A stretch of 14,760 nucleotides of DNA from UBA2330 sp035443185. GTDB lineage: Bacteria; Bacteroidota; Ignavibacteria; Tepidaquicellales; Tepidaquicellaceae. Under the pieces are notes generated by a model. The model worked only from the letters and a program-made list of their open reading frames with translations, was not told where the DNA came from and searched no databases. The position numbers and the translations under genes were made by a program. The DNA is taken from contig DAORRV010000086.1 in the NCBI GenBank assembly GCA_035443185.1, positions 1 to 14,760 of the forward strand, given 5' to 3'. Shown piece by piece: positions 1-7,478 of the stretch (within the stretch, counting starts at the first letter, position 1; every line of letters starts with the position of its first letter).

Positions 1-116
1 CAATTACAAGTTTAATTCAATTTATATAGAGTTGAAATCCTATGCTAAGATAGTTATTTTGTTTCCCAAAATACTCCTTATTAGTATGTTTCAAGTGGTT
101 GAATAACTTGTAAACA

Positions 117-147
117 TTTGATGTCCATTATGAGGAATTTATTATTG
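117..147 (+). promoter_or_regulatory. Candidate Bacteroidota-type promoter for the FGE gene
   Basis: TTTG at 117-120 is followed by exactly 19 nt and then TATTATTG at 140-147. The Bacteroidota primary-sigma consensus is TTTG, about 19 nt, then TAnnTTTG, so the -7 box has one mismatch. It sits about 45 nt before the ATG at 193, a normal leader length. In such AT-rich DNA a chance match is possible. The rest of 1-192 holds no gene that I can see. Confidence 0.4.
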
Positions 148-192
148 GGAATAAAATAGTTTTTAAAGATCCAAAAATTAATTATTATAAAA

Positions 193-1173
193 ATGGAAAG
201 TAAAACTGAAAATGAAATAAAGGAAAGAATTGCTGATAAAAGCGATATGGTGCAGATTCCCGGAGGTACATTTTTAATGGGATCTGATAATTTTTATCCT
301 GAAGAAAGACCTGTCAGGAAAGTTACTGTTGATGGATTCCTGATGGATAAATATGAAGTTACGAATGAGCAGTTTAAAAAATTCATAGATGAAACCGGTT
401 ATGTAACAGTAGCAGAGAGACCATTAAAACAGGAAGATTATCCCGGAGTACCCGCTGATAAACTCGCCCCCGGAGCATTGATATTTAAAAAATCAAATGG
501 ACCTGTCGATCTGAGTAATTATCATAACTGGTGGGTTTGGATGCCGGGTGCATGCTGGAATCATCCTAAAGGACCTAACAGTTCTGTAGACAGCCGAATG
601 AAATTTCCAGTAGTTCATGTTGCATATGAAGATGCTGAAACTTTTGCTAAATGGGCAGGTAAAGAACTGCCGACTGAAGCTGAATGGGAGTTTGCTGCAA
701 GAGGCGGACTTGATGGAAAGAATTATATCTGGGGTGATGAGGATATTCAATATTCAAAACCGGAAGCTAACACATGGCAGGGTGAATTTCCATATCAGAA
801 TTTATTGGTAGATGAATATGAAGGCACTTCTCCTGTAGGCACTTTTGCGCCGAACGGATACGGACTTTATGATATGGCAGGTAATGTATGGGAATGGACC
901 TGCGACTGGTACTTAATAAATCTGACAGATGAGAATGCAGAAAAATTTAAATCCTGTTGCACACCAGATGAAAAAAATCCTAGAGTAATATCTCCTGAAG
1001 GCAGTTTCGATGAATGTCAGCCAAATGTGAAGATCCCCAGAAAAGTAGTAAAAGGCGGTTCTCATTTATGTGCTCCAAATTACTGTCTCAGATACAGACC
1101 TGCTGCCAGACAGCCTCAGATGATTGATACAGGAATGACGCATATCGGCATCAGATGTATTGTAAGAAAATAA
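193..1173 (+). CDS. Formylglycine-generating enzyme (FGE/SUMF1 family)
   Basis: FGE oxidises a cysteine in the C-x-P-x-R motif of type I sulfatases to the catalytic formylglycine, using O2 and copper. The 326-residue protein is almost entirely the FGE-sulfatase domain. It opens with MVQIPGGTFLMGSD (19-32), then WAGKELPTEAEWEF, NGYGLYDMAGNVWEW and a C-terminal GGSHLCAPNYCLRYR. Both active-site cysteines, spaced C-x4-C, are present at Cys293 and Cys298 (human Cys336/Cys341). This separates a true FGE from the many FGE-like proteins, such as EgtB or serine/threonine-kinase partners, that lack them. There is no signal peptide, so it should act in the cytosol on unfolded sulfatases. The ATG at 193 leaves an 18-residue charged leader and has no Shine-Dalgarno. 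A barrel gene follows 28 nt downstream on the same strand. No sulfatase substrate is in the window. Confidence 0.95.
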   Translation: MESKTENEIKERIADKSDMVQIPGGTFLMGSDNFYPEERPVRKVTVDGFLMDKYEVTNEQFKKFIDETGYVTVAERPLKQEDYPGVPADKLAPGALIFKKSNGPVDLSNYHNWWVWMPGACWNHPKGPNSSVDSRMKFPVVHVAYEDAETFAKWAGKELPTEAEWEFAARGGLDGKNYIWGDEDIQYSKPEANTWQGEFPYQNLLVDEYEGTSPVGTFAPNGYGLYDMAGNVWEWTCDWYLINLTDENAEKFKSCCTPDEKNPRVISPEGSFDECQPNVKIPRKVVKGGSHLCAPNYCLRYRPAARQPQMIDTGMTHIGIRCIVRK

Positions 1174-1201
1174 ATTATTTGAAAATAGATTATATACTTA
1201 A

Positions 1202-2119
1202 ATGAGATTTAAACTTTTTTTTAGTATTGTAAATATCTCCTTAATTTTTTTTTTAAGTCAGCATTTTAATCATTTACAAGCTCAGGAACTGGAGCCCAGA
1301 AACTATGCTGTAATTCCAACCGGTATGAATGTTACTGCTTTAAATTATACTTACTCTTCGGGAAATATAATTTCACAAGCTACCTCGCCGATTAAGGGAC
1401 TTACCTTGATTTCTAATTCATTCTCAGCCGGTTATGTAAGATCATTCTCTGTGTTTGGTATGTTGAGCAAAATTCAGATTGGTGTTCCTTTTATATTTTT
1501 AAGAGGGACAGCTAAGCTTGCCGATAAAGATTCAAGTGGAACCAGAACAGGATTTGGGGATTCAAGAATTAGATTCGGAATTAACCTTCTCGGATCTCCC
1601 GCACTGAATCCTCAGGAGTTTGTATCACATAAGGAAGACTTTGTATTAGGTGCAAGCATAGTAGCTTCAGTGCCTACCGGTCAATATTCAATAGAAAAAT
1701 TAATTAATTTAGGATCAAACCGTTGGGGATTTAAACCTGAAATTGGTATGTCCTATAAATACAGTTCTTTTTATTTTGAATTATATACGGGAATATGGAT
1801 GTATACAAAAAATTCCGAATATTTGATAAATAAAACAGTTGAACAACAACCCCTATTTGTCTTCCAGTCACACATTAGTTATATTTTCCCATCGAAAATA
1901 TGGATAGCTGCAGATATTGGTTATGCTAATGGAGGAGAGACTGAAGTAAATGGAATTTCCGCTGATAATGTACAGAATAATATAAGAAGTGGTTTTACAA
2001 TTTCAGTGCCAATTGCCAAAGGTCATTCGGTAAAAGGATTATTCAATACCGGTGTGGCTACCAGAATAGGGGGAGACTTTACTACATTCACACTTGCTTA
2101 TCAATATTCATGGTTTTAG
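1202..2119 (+). CDS. Outer-membrane barrel, 'MetA-pathway of phenol degradation' transporter family (PF13557-like)
   Basis: This is a 305-residue exported beta-barrel. A signal peptide occupies residues 1-27, with a hydrophobic core and likely cleavage at LQA|Q. The mature part opens with EPRNYAVIPTGMNV and continues with alternating strands rich in Gly, Ser and aromatics. It contains GFGDSRIRFGINLLGSPAL, SVPTGQYSIEKLINLGSNRW and a closing RIGGDFTTFTLAYQYSWF that ends in Phe like an outer-membrane beta-signal. These are the hallmarks of the family annotated as 'transporter, MetA-pathway of phenol degradation'; its real substrate is generally unknown. The short gap after the FGE gene suggests co-transcription. 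A role in moving sulfated or desulfated compounds is inferred from context only. The family call is from memory of the pattern. Confidence 0.85.
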   Translation: MRFKLFFSIVNISLIFFLSQHFNHLQAQELEPRNYAVIPTGMNVTALNYTYSSGNIISQATSPIKGLTLISNSFSAGYVRSFSVFGMLSKIQIGVPFIFLRGTAKLADKDSSGTRTGFGDSRIRFGINLLGSPALNPQEFVSHKEDFVLGASIVASVPTGQYSIEKLINLGSNRWGFKPEIGMSYKYSSFYFELYTGIWMYTKNSEYLINKTVEQQPLFVFQSHISYIFPSKIWIAADIGYANGGETEVNGISADNVQNNIRSGFTISVPIAKGHSVKGLFNTGVATRIGGDFTTFTLAYQYSWF

Positions 2120-2291
2120 TTAATAAATTCTTTAGCAATATAATCTGAAACATTTCATCAATACCGGTTTGTTTTAGTTCAGCCGTTTTATAAATATAAA
2201 AATACAGTTCAATCAATTTATTGACATCATCATCTTTCATGAACTTTAAGAAATGATCTCTAAAAAAGTATTTACATTTTGACAAAGTCAT
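2088..2291 (-). CDS. Possible small protein of unknown function, antisense in the barrel-sulP gap
   Basis: A 67-codon minus-strand frame covers almost exactly the 159-nt space between the barrel gene and sulP. It overlaps the barrel's 3' end by 32 nt and the sulP start by 13 nt. The translation looks protein-like: charged, helical, rich in Lys/Asp/Glu/Leu (for example FLKFMKDDDVNKLIELYFYI), without the Ser/Phe-rich composition of the obvious shadow frames. An internal ATG at 2240 would give a 50-residue version that clears sulP by 38 nt. I do not recognise the family. Against it: the head-to-head overlap with sulP leaves no promoter outside sulP coding sequence, and there is no independent support. 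It may be chance. Confidence 0.35.
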   Translation of the reverse strand: MTLSKCKYFFRDHFLKFMKDDDVNKLIELYFYIYKTAELKQTGIDEMFQIILLKNLLTKTMNIDKQV

Positions 2292-3964
2292 TTCAAACTA
2301 AATTAACTTGCTGGTTACCCGGGCTTCAGATTTTTGGAAATTATAAAAGTCAGTGGCTTTCAAAAGATCTGGCAGCAGGTTTGTCTGTTGCTGCGATTGC
2401 ATTGCCGGTAGGAATTGCGTATGCAAGTCTTGCCGGACTTCCTACTATTTCCGGATTATACTCTTGTATACTTCCAATGATCGCTTATGCTTTGTTTGGT
2501 ACTTCCAGGCAGCTGATGGTAGGACCGGATTCAGCAACCTGCATTTTAATTGCTTCCACTCTCGCCCCTCTGGCTGCTGCCGGTTCAGCACATTATCAAT
2601 CTATATCTGTATTATTAACAATTATTGTCGGCGTGATGTGCGTGATCGCGGGAATAGCAAAATTCGGATTTATTGCAAATTTTCTTTCAAAGCCGATCCT
2701 GACAGGATACATTAACGGGCTGGCATTAAGTATCATTGCAAGTCAGCTTGGAAAGTTAAATGGTTACAATACTGAGTCGGGAGGATTTTTTAAAGTAGTG
2801 TATGAATACTTTTCAAATATTGAAAAAACCAATATGGAATCTATTCTTATAGGGATCACAACATTTGTTTTCTTAAGAGTTTTCAAAAAATATTTCAATA
2901 AAATTCCGGCACCACTTTTCGCTGCAATTGGCGGAATAGCAGTGGTGATGATATTTGGACTTGCCAATAAAGGAGTTCAGATCGTAGGTGAAGTACCTTC
3001 CGGATTTCCTACAATTATTTTACCTGAAGTTCAGTTTGGAGAACTTGGTGCTTTGATCTCGCATTCTCTTGGTATAGTGCTGATCAGTTACTGCAGTGCA
3101 ATGCTTACGGATAAAAGTTTTGCAATAAAAAATAATTACAAAATTGATGCTAATAAAGAATTTATAGCTCTTGGTGCTGCAAATATTTTCTCAGGACTTT
3201 CTCAGGGATTTGTAATCAGCGGGGCTGATTCCAGAACTGCTGTGAACGATTCTGCAGGTGGTAAGACACAACTTGTATCTGTTGTCGCAGCTTTGACGAT
3301 ATTAATGGTTGTTCTTTTTTTAACCGGTTATCTTACTTTTCTTCCTGTTTCTACTTTAAGTGCAATAATAATTTCTGCAGCTATTGGCCTTTTCAATCTT
3401 AAATATTTGAAAAAACTTTATTATGTAAGCCGTAGTGAATTTGTACTAGCAGTCATTACTTCATTGAGCGTTATAACCATCGGAGTATTACCGGGTGTAC
3501 TGATAGCTCTGGGTATTACTTTAATAAGACTGATTGCAAAAGTATCAAAACCACACGGTGTAATACTTGGAAAAATGGATGGATACAGAAATTATATGGA
3601 TATAAGTGAATACAAGGATGCTCAAACATTCCCGGGAATTTTGGTCTACAGATTTGAAGAATCGCTTCTTTTCTTTAATGTAGATTATTTCAGGAATGAT
3701 GTAACTTCAATAATAAAAAAAGAAAAAATTAAATATCTGGTTTTGGATGCAAGTGCGATTTTAAGAATTGATATAACAGCTGCGGATATTCTTGAGGATA
3801 TGATGTGTGAACTTTCAGAAAAAGGAGTTACTACTGTAATTACAAAAATGAAACCGCACGTCGAGCAGCTTTTGGAAAGATCCGGTGCAATAAAACCGGA
3901 AGATAAAAAAAAGTTGTTTGAGTCAGTTCATACTGCAGTTGATTATTGCAAGACCCTAAAATAA
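2279..3964 (+). CDS. SulP (SLC26) family anion transporter with C-terminal STAS domain
   Basis: This is a 561-residue inner-membrane permease of the SulP type. These carry sulfate, bicarbonate or other anions, usually by symport or exchange. The N-terminus runs LPGLQIFGNYKSQWLSKDLA into the first transmembrane helix with AIALPVGIAYASLAGLP, then LMVGPDSATCILIA and KPILTGYINGLALS, all diagnostic SulP segments. About a dozen hydrophobic helices extend to about residue 425. A cytoplasmic STAS domain follows (about 440-561, VYRFEESLLFFNVDYF and KYLVLDASAILRIDITAAD). The start is TTG at 2279: the frame has TAA at 2261-2263, no ATG lies between, and the next Met (about residue 67) is inside the membrane domain. 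Sulfate as substrate is inferred from the FGE upstream. Sequence alone does not exclude bicarbonate or another anion. Confidence 0.93.
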   Translation: MTKSFQTKLTCWLPGLQIFGNYKSQWLSKDLAAGLSVAAIALPVGIAYASLAGLPTISGLYSCILPMIAYALFGTSRQLMVGPDSATCILIASTLAPLAAAGSAHYQSISVLLTIIVGVMCVIAGIAKFGFIANFLSKPILTGYINGLALSIIASQLGKLNGYNTESGGFFKVVYEYFSNIEKTNMESILIGITTFVFLRVFKKYFNKIPAPLFAAIGGIAVVMIFGLANKGVQIVGEVPSGFPTIILPEVQFGELGALISHSLGIVLISYCSAMLTDKSFAIKNNYKIDANKEFIALGAANIFSGLSQGFVISGADSRTAVNDSAGGKTQLVSVVAALTILMVVLFLTGYLTFLPVSTLSAIIISAAIGLFNLKYLKKLYYVSRSEFVLAVITSLSVITIGVLPGVLIALGITLIRLIAKVSKPHGVILGKMDGYRNYMDISEYKDAQTFPGILVYRFEESLLFFNVDYFRNDVTSIIKKEKIKYLVLDASAILRIDITAADILEDMMCELSEKGVTTVITKMKPHVEQLLERSGAIKPEDKKKLFESVHTAVDYCKTLK

Positions 3965-4152
3965 TGGTCCAGATTAGAAAAATAGAATCTCCTGAAATTT
4001 TTTTGTTTTCCCGTATTTTTATTTGATTAAATATAAACTGATCTTTAAAAATGATTTATCTGATATGAAAATGAAAATGTTTCTTTCACAAAATATTATT
4101 AAAACTAAATTATTAAAAGTTAACTAACCGGTAAAATAACATTATTTAGTAT

Positions 4153-4168
4153 TGAATATTAATATTCA
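4153..4168. repeat. 16-bp perfect palindrome
   Basis: TGAATATTAATATTCA reads identically on both strands and lies about 95 nt before the start of the broken barrel gene. It could be an operator for a dimeric regulator. Given the AT content, a chance palindrome of this kind is not excluded. Confidence 0.5.
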
Positions 4169-4180
4169 GGTATTTTATGT

Positions 4181-4249
4181 AATTTCTCAAAATTTTTTTG
4201 TTAATTTTTTAAAAATTGAGTTAATTTAACTATAAGTTTTTGAGAAATT
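4181..4249. repeat. 12-bp inverted repeat around an AT-rich loop
   Basis: AATTTCTCAAAA (4181-4192) is exactly complementary to TTTTGAGAAATT (4238-4249), with a 45-nt loop. The loop contains a second small dyad, AGTTAA-T-TTAACT (4219-4231). The right arm ends 13 nt before the ATG at 4263, so a transcript starting upstream would carry this hairpin in its leader. Function is unknown. Confidence 0.5.
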
Positions 4250-4262
4250 CAATTTCCAGTAA

Positions 4263-4634
4263 ATGAAATTTGTTATTTTGATTTTAACTTTGATTCTGGT
4301 TTGTGGAAATATTAATGCAAAGGAAAAGAAATTTATTGAAAACGAATTCAATAACAGCATTTATTTGGGACATCAAAAATATTAATAATGAATTAAAAGG
4401 ATTATTTGATTCTGCAAAAGATCCTTTTGATCCAATGCTGAATGATCTGGTAAACAGGAAAGTTCATTTACTTTTTTTCGGGTTTAAGTTTTAATCCAGC
4501 TATATCAGTTGTAATCGTATTTAAAGCTGCAAAATCCCTGTTTATGGGTGAGCTTTATGTAATAAATAAATCATGATCTAATCAATCTGTTTTCATATAC
4601 TGCGAAAGGTCAGTTTAAATTTTCTTTTCAGTAA
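4263..4634 (+). pseudogene. Broken small outer-membrane beta-barrel gene, three frameshifts
   Basis: The ATG at 4263 starts a clear signal peptide (MKFVILILTLILVCGNINA, then KEKK). Its frame stops at 4383-4385. Protein-like sequence then continues in the next frame (NNELKGLFDSAKDPFDPMLN), then in the third from about 4475 (SGLSFNPAISVVIVFKAAKS), then back in the first from 4566 (HDLINLFSYTAKGQFKFSFQ, stop 4632-4634). Every shift is +1 and falls at a homopolymer run: A5 at 4375-4379, T7 at 4472-4478 and AAA at 4568-4570. Removing one base from each run gives one continuous frame of 122 codons plus stop, with a barrel-like, alternating C-terminus. The neighbours are intact barrel genes. This is either a decayed gene or a cluster of homopolymer sequencing errors. 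The family is not identified beyond barrel-like. Confidence 0.65.
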
Positions 4635-4648
4635 AATATTATTACTGA
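4628..4648. repeat. 7-bp inverted repeat at the end of the broken barrel gene
   Basis: TCAGTAA (4628-4634) and TTACTGA (4642-4648) flank a 7-nt AATATTA loop. The left arm contains the stop codon of the restored frame. No T-run follows, so it is not a canonical terminator. The rest of the gap to 4766 is AT-rich with nothing else recognised. Confidence 0.4.
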
Positions 4649-4766
4649 CATAAATGACTGAAATATTAATTGGTAATTATAGATCTCGCGAATTAATTTT
4701 CAGCATTGGCGAAATTTTTTTAAAAATTATTTCTTAAAAACTATATTATTCATTTATAAAAACTAA

Positions 4767-5432
4767 TTGAAATCTCACAGATCGGTAATTTCAGTTTTCA
4801 TTATTTTCTTTATTGCTGCTTTTATATTACAAAAAGAAAGTACAGCACAAACTAAGTTAGGCATAACAACCGGATTCACATTATCTACAATAAGCGGTGA
4901 TGCGCCAGATAATTCTGAATATTCTTCAAGTTCAGGATTAGTTTTGGGACTTACAGGTGAATTTAACATTACAAAAGATTTAAAAATAAATCTACAGCCA
5001 CAATATTTTAGTAATAATTCGATAATTTCTTATGATTTAAACAGAAAAGAACCTATTGATAGTCTAAAATTAAATTTCCAGTATATTAGTCTCCCGATAA
5101 TTTTGAAAGTCCCGGCATTAAGCAGCATTACATATTTTAATAGCGGATTTAGCATTTCATATTTGATGAATTCAAAGATCACGGATATTGATGGTGCAGA
5201 TTATAATGTCGATCTTAATGATCTTGTAAATAAATTTAACCTAGCTATTTTATTCGGAGTTGGATTAAATTTTCCGGTTTATAAACAATTTGAACTTGAG
5301 TTTGAAGCAAGATACACTCAGAGTATTTTGAATCTGAGCAACGGATCGACTTCATTTGTAGGAACACTACCAGACAGATATAGATCCAGCGGATTTATGA
5401 TACTGGCTGATATAATCTATTCATTTAAATAA
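4767..5432 (+). CDS. PorT-like outer-membrane beta-barrel protein
   Basis: This is a 221-residue exported protein. A signal peptide covers residues 1-27 (KSHR, then a long hydrophobic core, cleavage near STA|Q). The mature part begins KLGITTGFTLSTISGD and continues as amphipathic strands. These include LVLGLTGEFNITKDLKINLQ, FQYISLPIILKVP and ELEFEARYTQSILNLS, with a closing FMILADIIYSFK. This is the pattern of the small 8- to 10-strand barrels annotated as 'porin family' or 'PorT family' in Bacteroidota, whose individual functions are mostly unknown. The start is TTG at 4767: TAA at 4764-4766 sits immediately upstream in frame, and no ATG would preserve the signal peptide. The next barrel gene starts 11 nt downstream, so the two are probably co-transcribed. 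Confidence 0.8.
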   Translation: MKSHRSVISVFIIFFIAAFILQKESTAQTKLGITTGFTLSTISGDAPDNSEYSSSSGLVLGLTGEFNITKDLKINLQPQYFSNNSIISYDLNRKEPIDSLKLNFQYISLPIILKVPALSSITYFNSGFSISYLMNSKITDIDGADYNVDLNDLVNKFNLAILFGVGLNFPVYKQFELEFEARYTQSILNLSNGSTSFVGTLPDRYRSSGFMILADIIYSFK

Positions 5433-5443
5433 AAAATTGATCG

Positions 5444-6430
5444 ATGTTTATTAAAATTATTTATACAGTTTTATTCATATGTGTATTTACTATTAATTTG
5501 AAAGCACAAAACAATAGTGATGTTAAAATTTCAGATCGGGATTTACCTGAAATTACAAAGCCAAATTTAAACGGACACAACTTTATAATTACTTCATCAT
5601 TTAAAGGTCCATTCATAAGTACATCAATCAAAACATTATTAGGTGCAGGGCAGACACTTGGTCTTGAATTACCGGCTGTCAGACTGGATACTTTTACATT
5701 GAACCGGGACATTGGATCTATTCTTATAACCAGTCTTGATGTGGAATATGAAGCTCAGATAAGAGAATGGCTGTCATTTTATTTAAGTTATCAGATCTAT
5801 GGAAGATTAGGAACGAAGACAACCACTTTGGTAGCGCAGGGAGTCAATCTTGCTTCGGGATATCAGATAGGTATGATGTTTAAGTTATGGGAAAAGAAGA
5901 ATATGCTTTTATCAGGCACTGTAAATGTAAGTAATAAAAGTTATACAATTATAGATCTTGAAAATTATATAAGCGGAATTATAGAAAACGGATTCGATGA
6001 AAATGATTTACTTGTTTATTCCATCCCTTCATTAAGTGTCCTGGGAGGAGCAAATTATGCCTGGGCGATCGACAGATCCTGGGGATTAGTTGCAACATTG
6101 GAATTGGGATATGGTGAATCGATCAATAAATCATCAAATGATAATTTTTTAATAAATACAGGTGTTTCAGTTGATTTTGATCTTCTTCCAAGAAGCAAAG
6201 TTCCTATTGGATTTAATCTTGGATATTACAATAACTCTTTTCCTGCTCTATCAGGCGATAGAATAGGAAATCCTCAAAATTTCTTTGGACAAATTGCTTA
6301 TACAGGTAGAAATGATCTTGCGGCAGGCTTTGAATTATCGTATCAATTTTCAAAACCTGAAAGTTACAATACTGACGGAAAAGTAACAAAATTTTTAACA
6401 ATTTACGGCAATTTAAAATACTATTTTTAA
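5444..6430 (+). CDS. Outer-membrane beta-barrel protein of unknown function
   Basis: This is a 328-residue exported protein with a signal peptide at residues 1-21 (cleavage near LKA|Q). A roughly 25-residue polar linker follows, then repeated amphipathic strands such as NFIITSSFKGPFISTSIKTL, WLSFYLSYQIYGRLG, LVATLELGYGES, VPIGFNLGYYNNSF and DLAAGFELSYQFSKP. It ends in FLTIYGNLKYYF, with a C-terminal Phe and alternating hydrophobics typical of proteins inserted by the BAM machinery. I do not recognise a named family. The tight spacing behind the PorT-like gene suggests that both work in the same outer-membrane process. No plug domain, TonB box or enzymatic motif is visible. A porin or structural role is only a guess. 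Confidence 0.75.
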   Translation: MFIKIIYTVLFICVFTINLKAQNNSDVKISDRDLPEITKPNLNGHNFIITSSFKGPFISTSIKTLLGAGQTLGLELPAVRLDTFTLNRDIGSILITSLDVEYEAQIREWLSFYLSYQIYGRLGTKTTTLVAQGVNLASGYQIGMMFKLWEKKNMLLSGTVNVSNKSYTIIDLENYISGIIENGFDENDLLVYSIPSLSVLGGANYAWAIDRSWGLVATLELGYGESINKSSNDNFLINTGVSVDFDLLPRSKVPIGFNLGYYNNSFPALSGDRIGNPQNFFGQIAYTGRNDLAAGFELSYQFSKPESYNTDGKVTKFLTIYGNLKYYF

Positions 6431-6579
6431 AGAACTGGAGATGTATATATTTCCTACAGATATTGAATTGATATAATATTGACCATAGTGTACTTATTCA
6501 GATAAAATTCATTTTAACAGACAAACTAATCTCCTGCTTATGGTTATTAATTTTTGTATTTTTCACTTTATATAAAACT

Positions 6580-6653
6580 GCCCTTGTAGCTCAGGTGGAT
6601 AGAGCAGCAGTTTCCTAAACTGCGGGCCGGATGTTCGAGTCATCCCAAGGGCA
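6580..6653 (+). tRNA. tRNA-Arg (anticodon CCU)
   Basis: This is a complete 74-nt cloverleaf. The acceptor stem GCCCTTG (6580-6586) pairs perfectly with CAAGGGC (6646-6652), with discriminator A at 6653. The anticodon stem is GCAGT/ACTGC (6607-6611/6619-6623) around the loop TTCCTAA, giving anticodon CCT at 6614-6616, which reads AGG (Arg). The T arm is GGATG-TTCGAGT-CATCC. CCA is not encoded. The 149-nt gap before it (6431-6579) holds no gene that I can see, and no integrase lies nearby. Confidence 0.95.
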
Positions 6654-6692
6654 CAAAATTCATAGCAAACCTAATTTTCACCCTTAATAAAT

Positions 6693-7427
6693 ATGAACAG
6701 CAGTAACAAAGTCGCATTAGTAACCGGCGGTGCCAGAAGGCTCGGTAAACATATTTCGCTTTCTCTGGCTGAATCCGGATATGATATTGTCCTAAATTAT
6801 AACGAAAGTGGAAAATTAATATTAGAGAAGATTTTAAAGAACTTGTCAGAATTTAATGTAAATGTTACAGCCGTAAAATGTGACCTTACTAAAGTGAAAG
6901 AAATAAAAAAAATGTTTTCAGTAGTAAGTCTGAAATACGGAAAACTTGATCTGCTGGTAAATAATGCTGCAGTCTTTAAAAAGTCTGATTTTTTTGAAAC
7001 TACTGAAAAAATGTATGACAATTTTCTTGATACAAATCTGAAAGGTATGTTCTTTTGTTGTCAGGAAGCTGCTAAGATAATGTTGAAAAGTGAAAATAAA
7101 ATTAGTAGAATAATAAATATTGCTTCACTCGGAGCGATTGAAAACTGGACAGGGTATATCCCATATTCATTGGCTAAAACAGGAGTAATAAAACTTACAT
7201 CACAGCTTGGAAAAAAACTTGCTCCTGAAATTATTGTAAATGCAATTGCGCCCGGCACAATTGAAATGGAAGATGAAGTAAATGCTGATAAAGAAAATAT
7301 TAACAAATACCCAATGAAAAAATTTGCAGATACCGGAGATATTCTTTCATTGGTAAAATATCTTGCTCTTGAAAATAAATATATTACAGGTCAGACCTTT
7401 ATTGTAGATGGAGGGAAAAGTCTCTGA
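6693..7427 (+). CDS. Short-chain dehydrogenase/reductase, pteridine-reductase-like
   Basis: This is a 244-residue cytosolic SDR. The nucleotide-binding motif TGGARRLG (11-18) has the Arg-rich variant common in pteridine reductase/FolM-type SDRs, which suggests NADPH preference. Other family landmarks are CDLT (63-66), NNAA (90-93), catalytic Asn115 (TNLKG), Ser145 (NIASLG), and Tyr158 with Lys162 (Y-S-L-A-K). The APG (186-188) and the final ITGQTFIVDGG are also standard. The catalytic tetrad is therefore complete. Pterin or dihydromonapterin reduction is suggested by the motif style only; FabG-like oxoacyl reductases and other SDRs are alternatives. It follows the tRNA by 39 nt and precedes the LOG-family gene by 51 nt on the same strand. 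Confidence 0.88.
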   Translation: MNSSNKVALVTGGARRLGKHISLSLAESGYDIVLNYNESGKLILEKILKNLSEFNVNVTAVKCDLTKVKEIKKMFSVVSLKYGKLDLLVNNAAVFKKSDFFETTEKMYDNFLDTNLKGMFFCCQEAAKIMLKSENKISRIINIASLGAIENWTGYIPYSLAKTGVIKLTSQLGKKLAPEIIVNAIAPGTIEMEDEVNADKENINKYPMKKFADTGDILSLVKYLALENKYITGQTFIVDGGKSL

Positions 7428-7478
7428 AAATAAAACAGGTAAATACACAAGAATAAATTTTTAAAATAAAATTAATTA

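Larger units (their letters stand above)
3965..4262. other. AT-rich intergenic stretch with inverted repeats, no gene seen
   Basis: No convincing frame of any length lies here on either strand, and no intrinsic terminator is visible after sulP. The second half holds a 16-bp perfect palindrome and a long inverted repeat, listed separately. The base composition is markedly poorer in G and C than the flanking genes. Confidence 0.6.

Noticed and set aside
4303..4494. A 63-codon plus-strand frame starting with GTG
   Set aside because: Its first half overlaps the signal-peptide frame from 4263. Only its second half looks like protein, and it is better explained as the middle section of the frameshifted barrel gene.
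6431..6579. GGAGAT and ATCTCC on either side of the pre-tRNA gap as a terminator
   Set aside because: The arms are only about 6 bp and roughly 90 nt apart, with no T-run, so this is not a credible hairpin.
6580..6653. tRNA-Arg as an integration site for a mobile element
   Set aside because: No integrase, no duplicated tRNA 3' end and no change in gene style were seen downstream; the flank is core genes.
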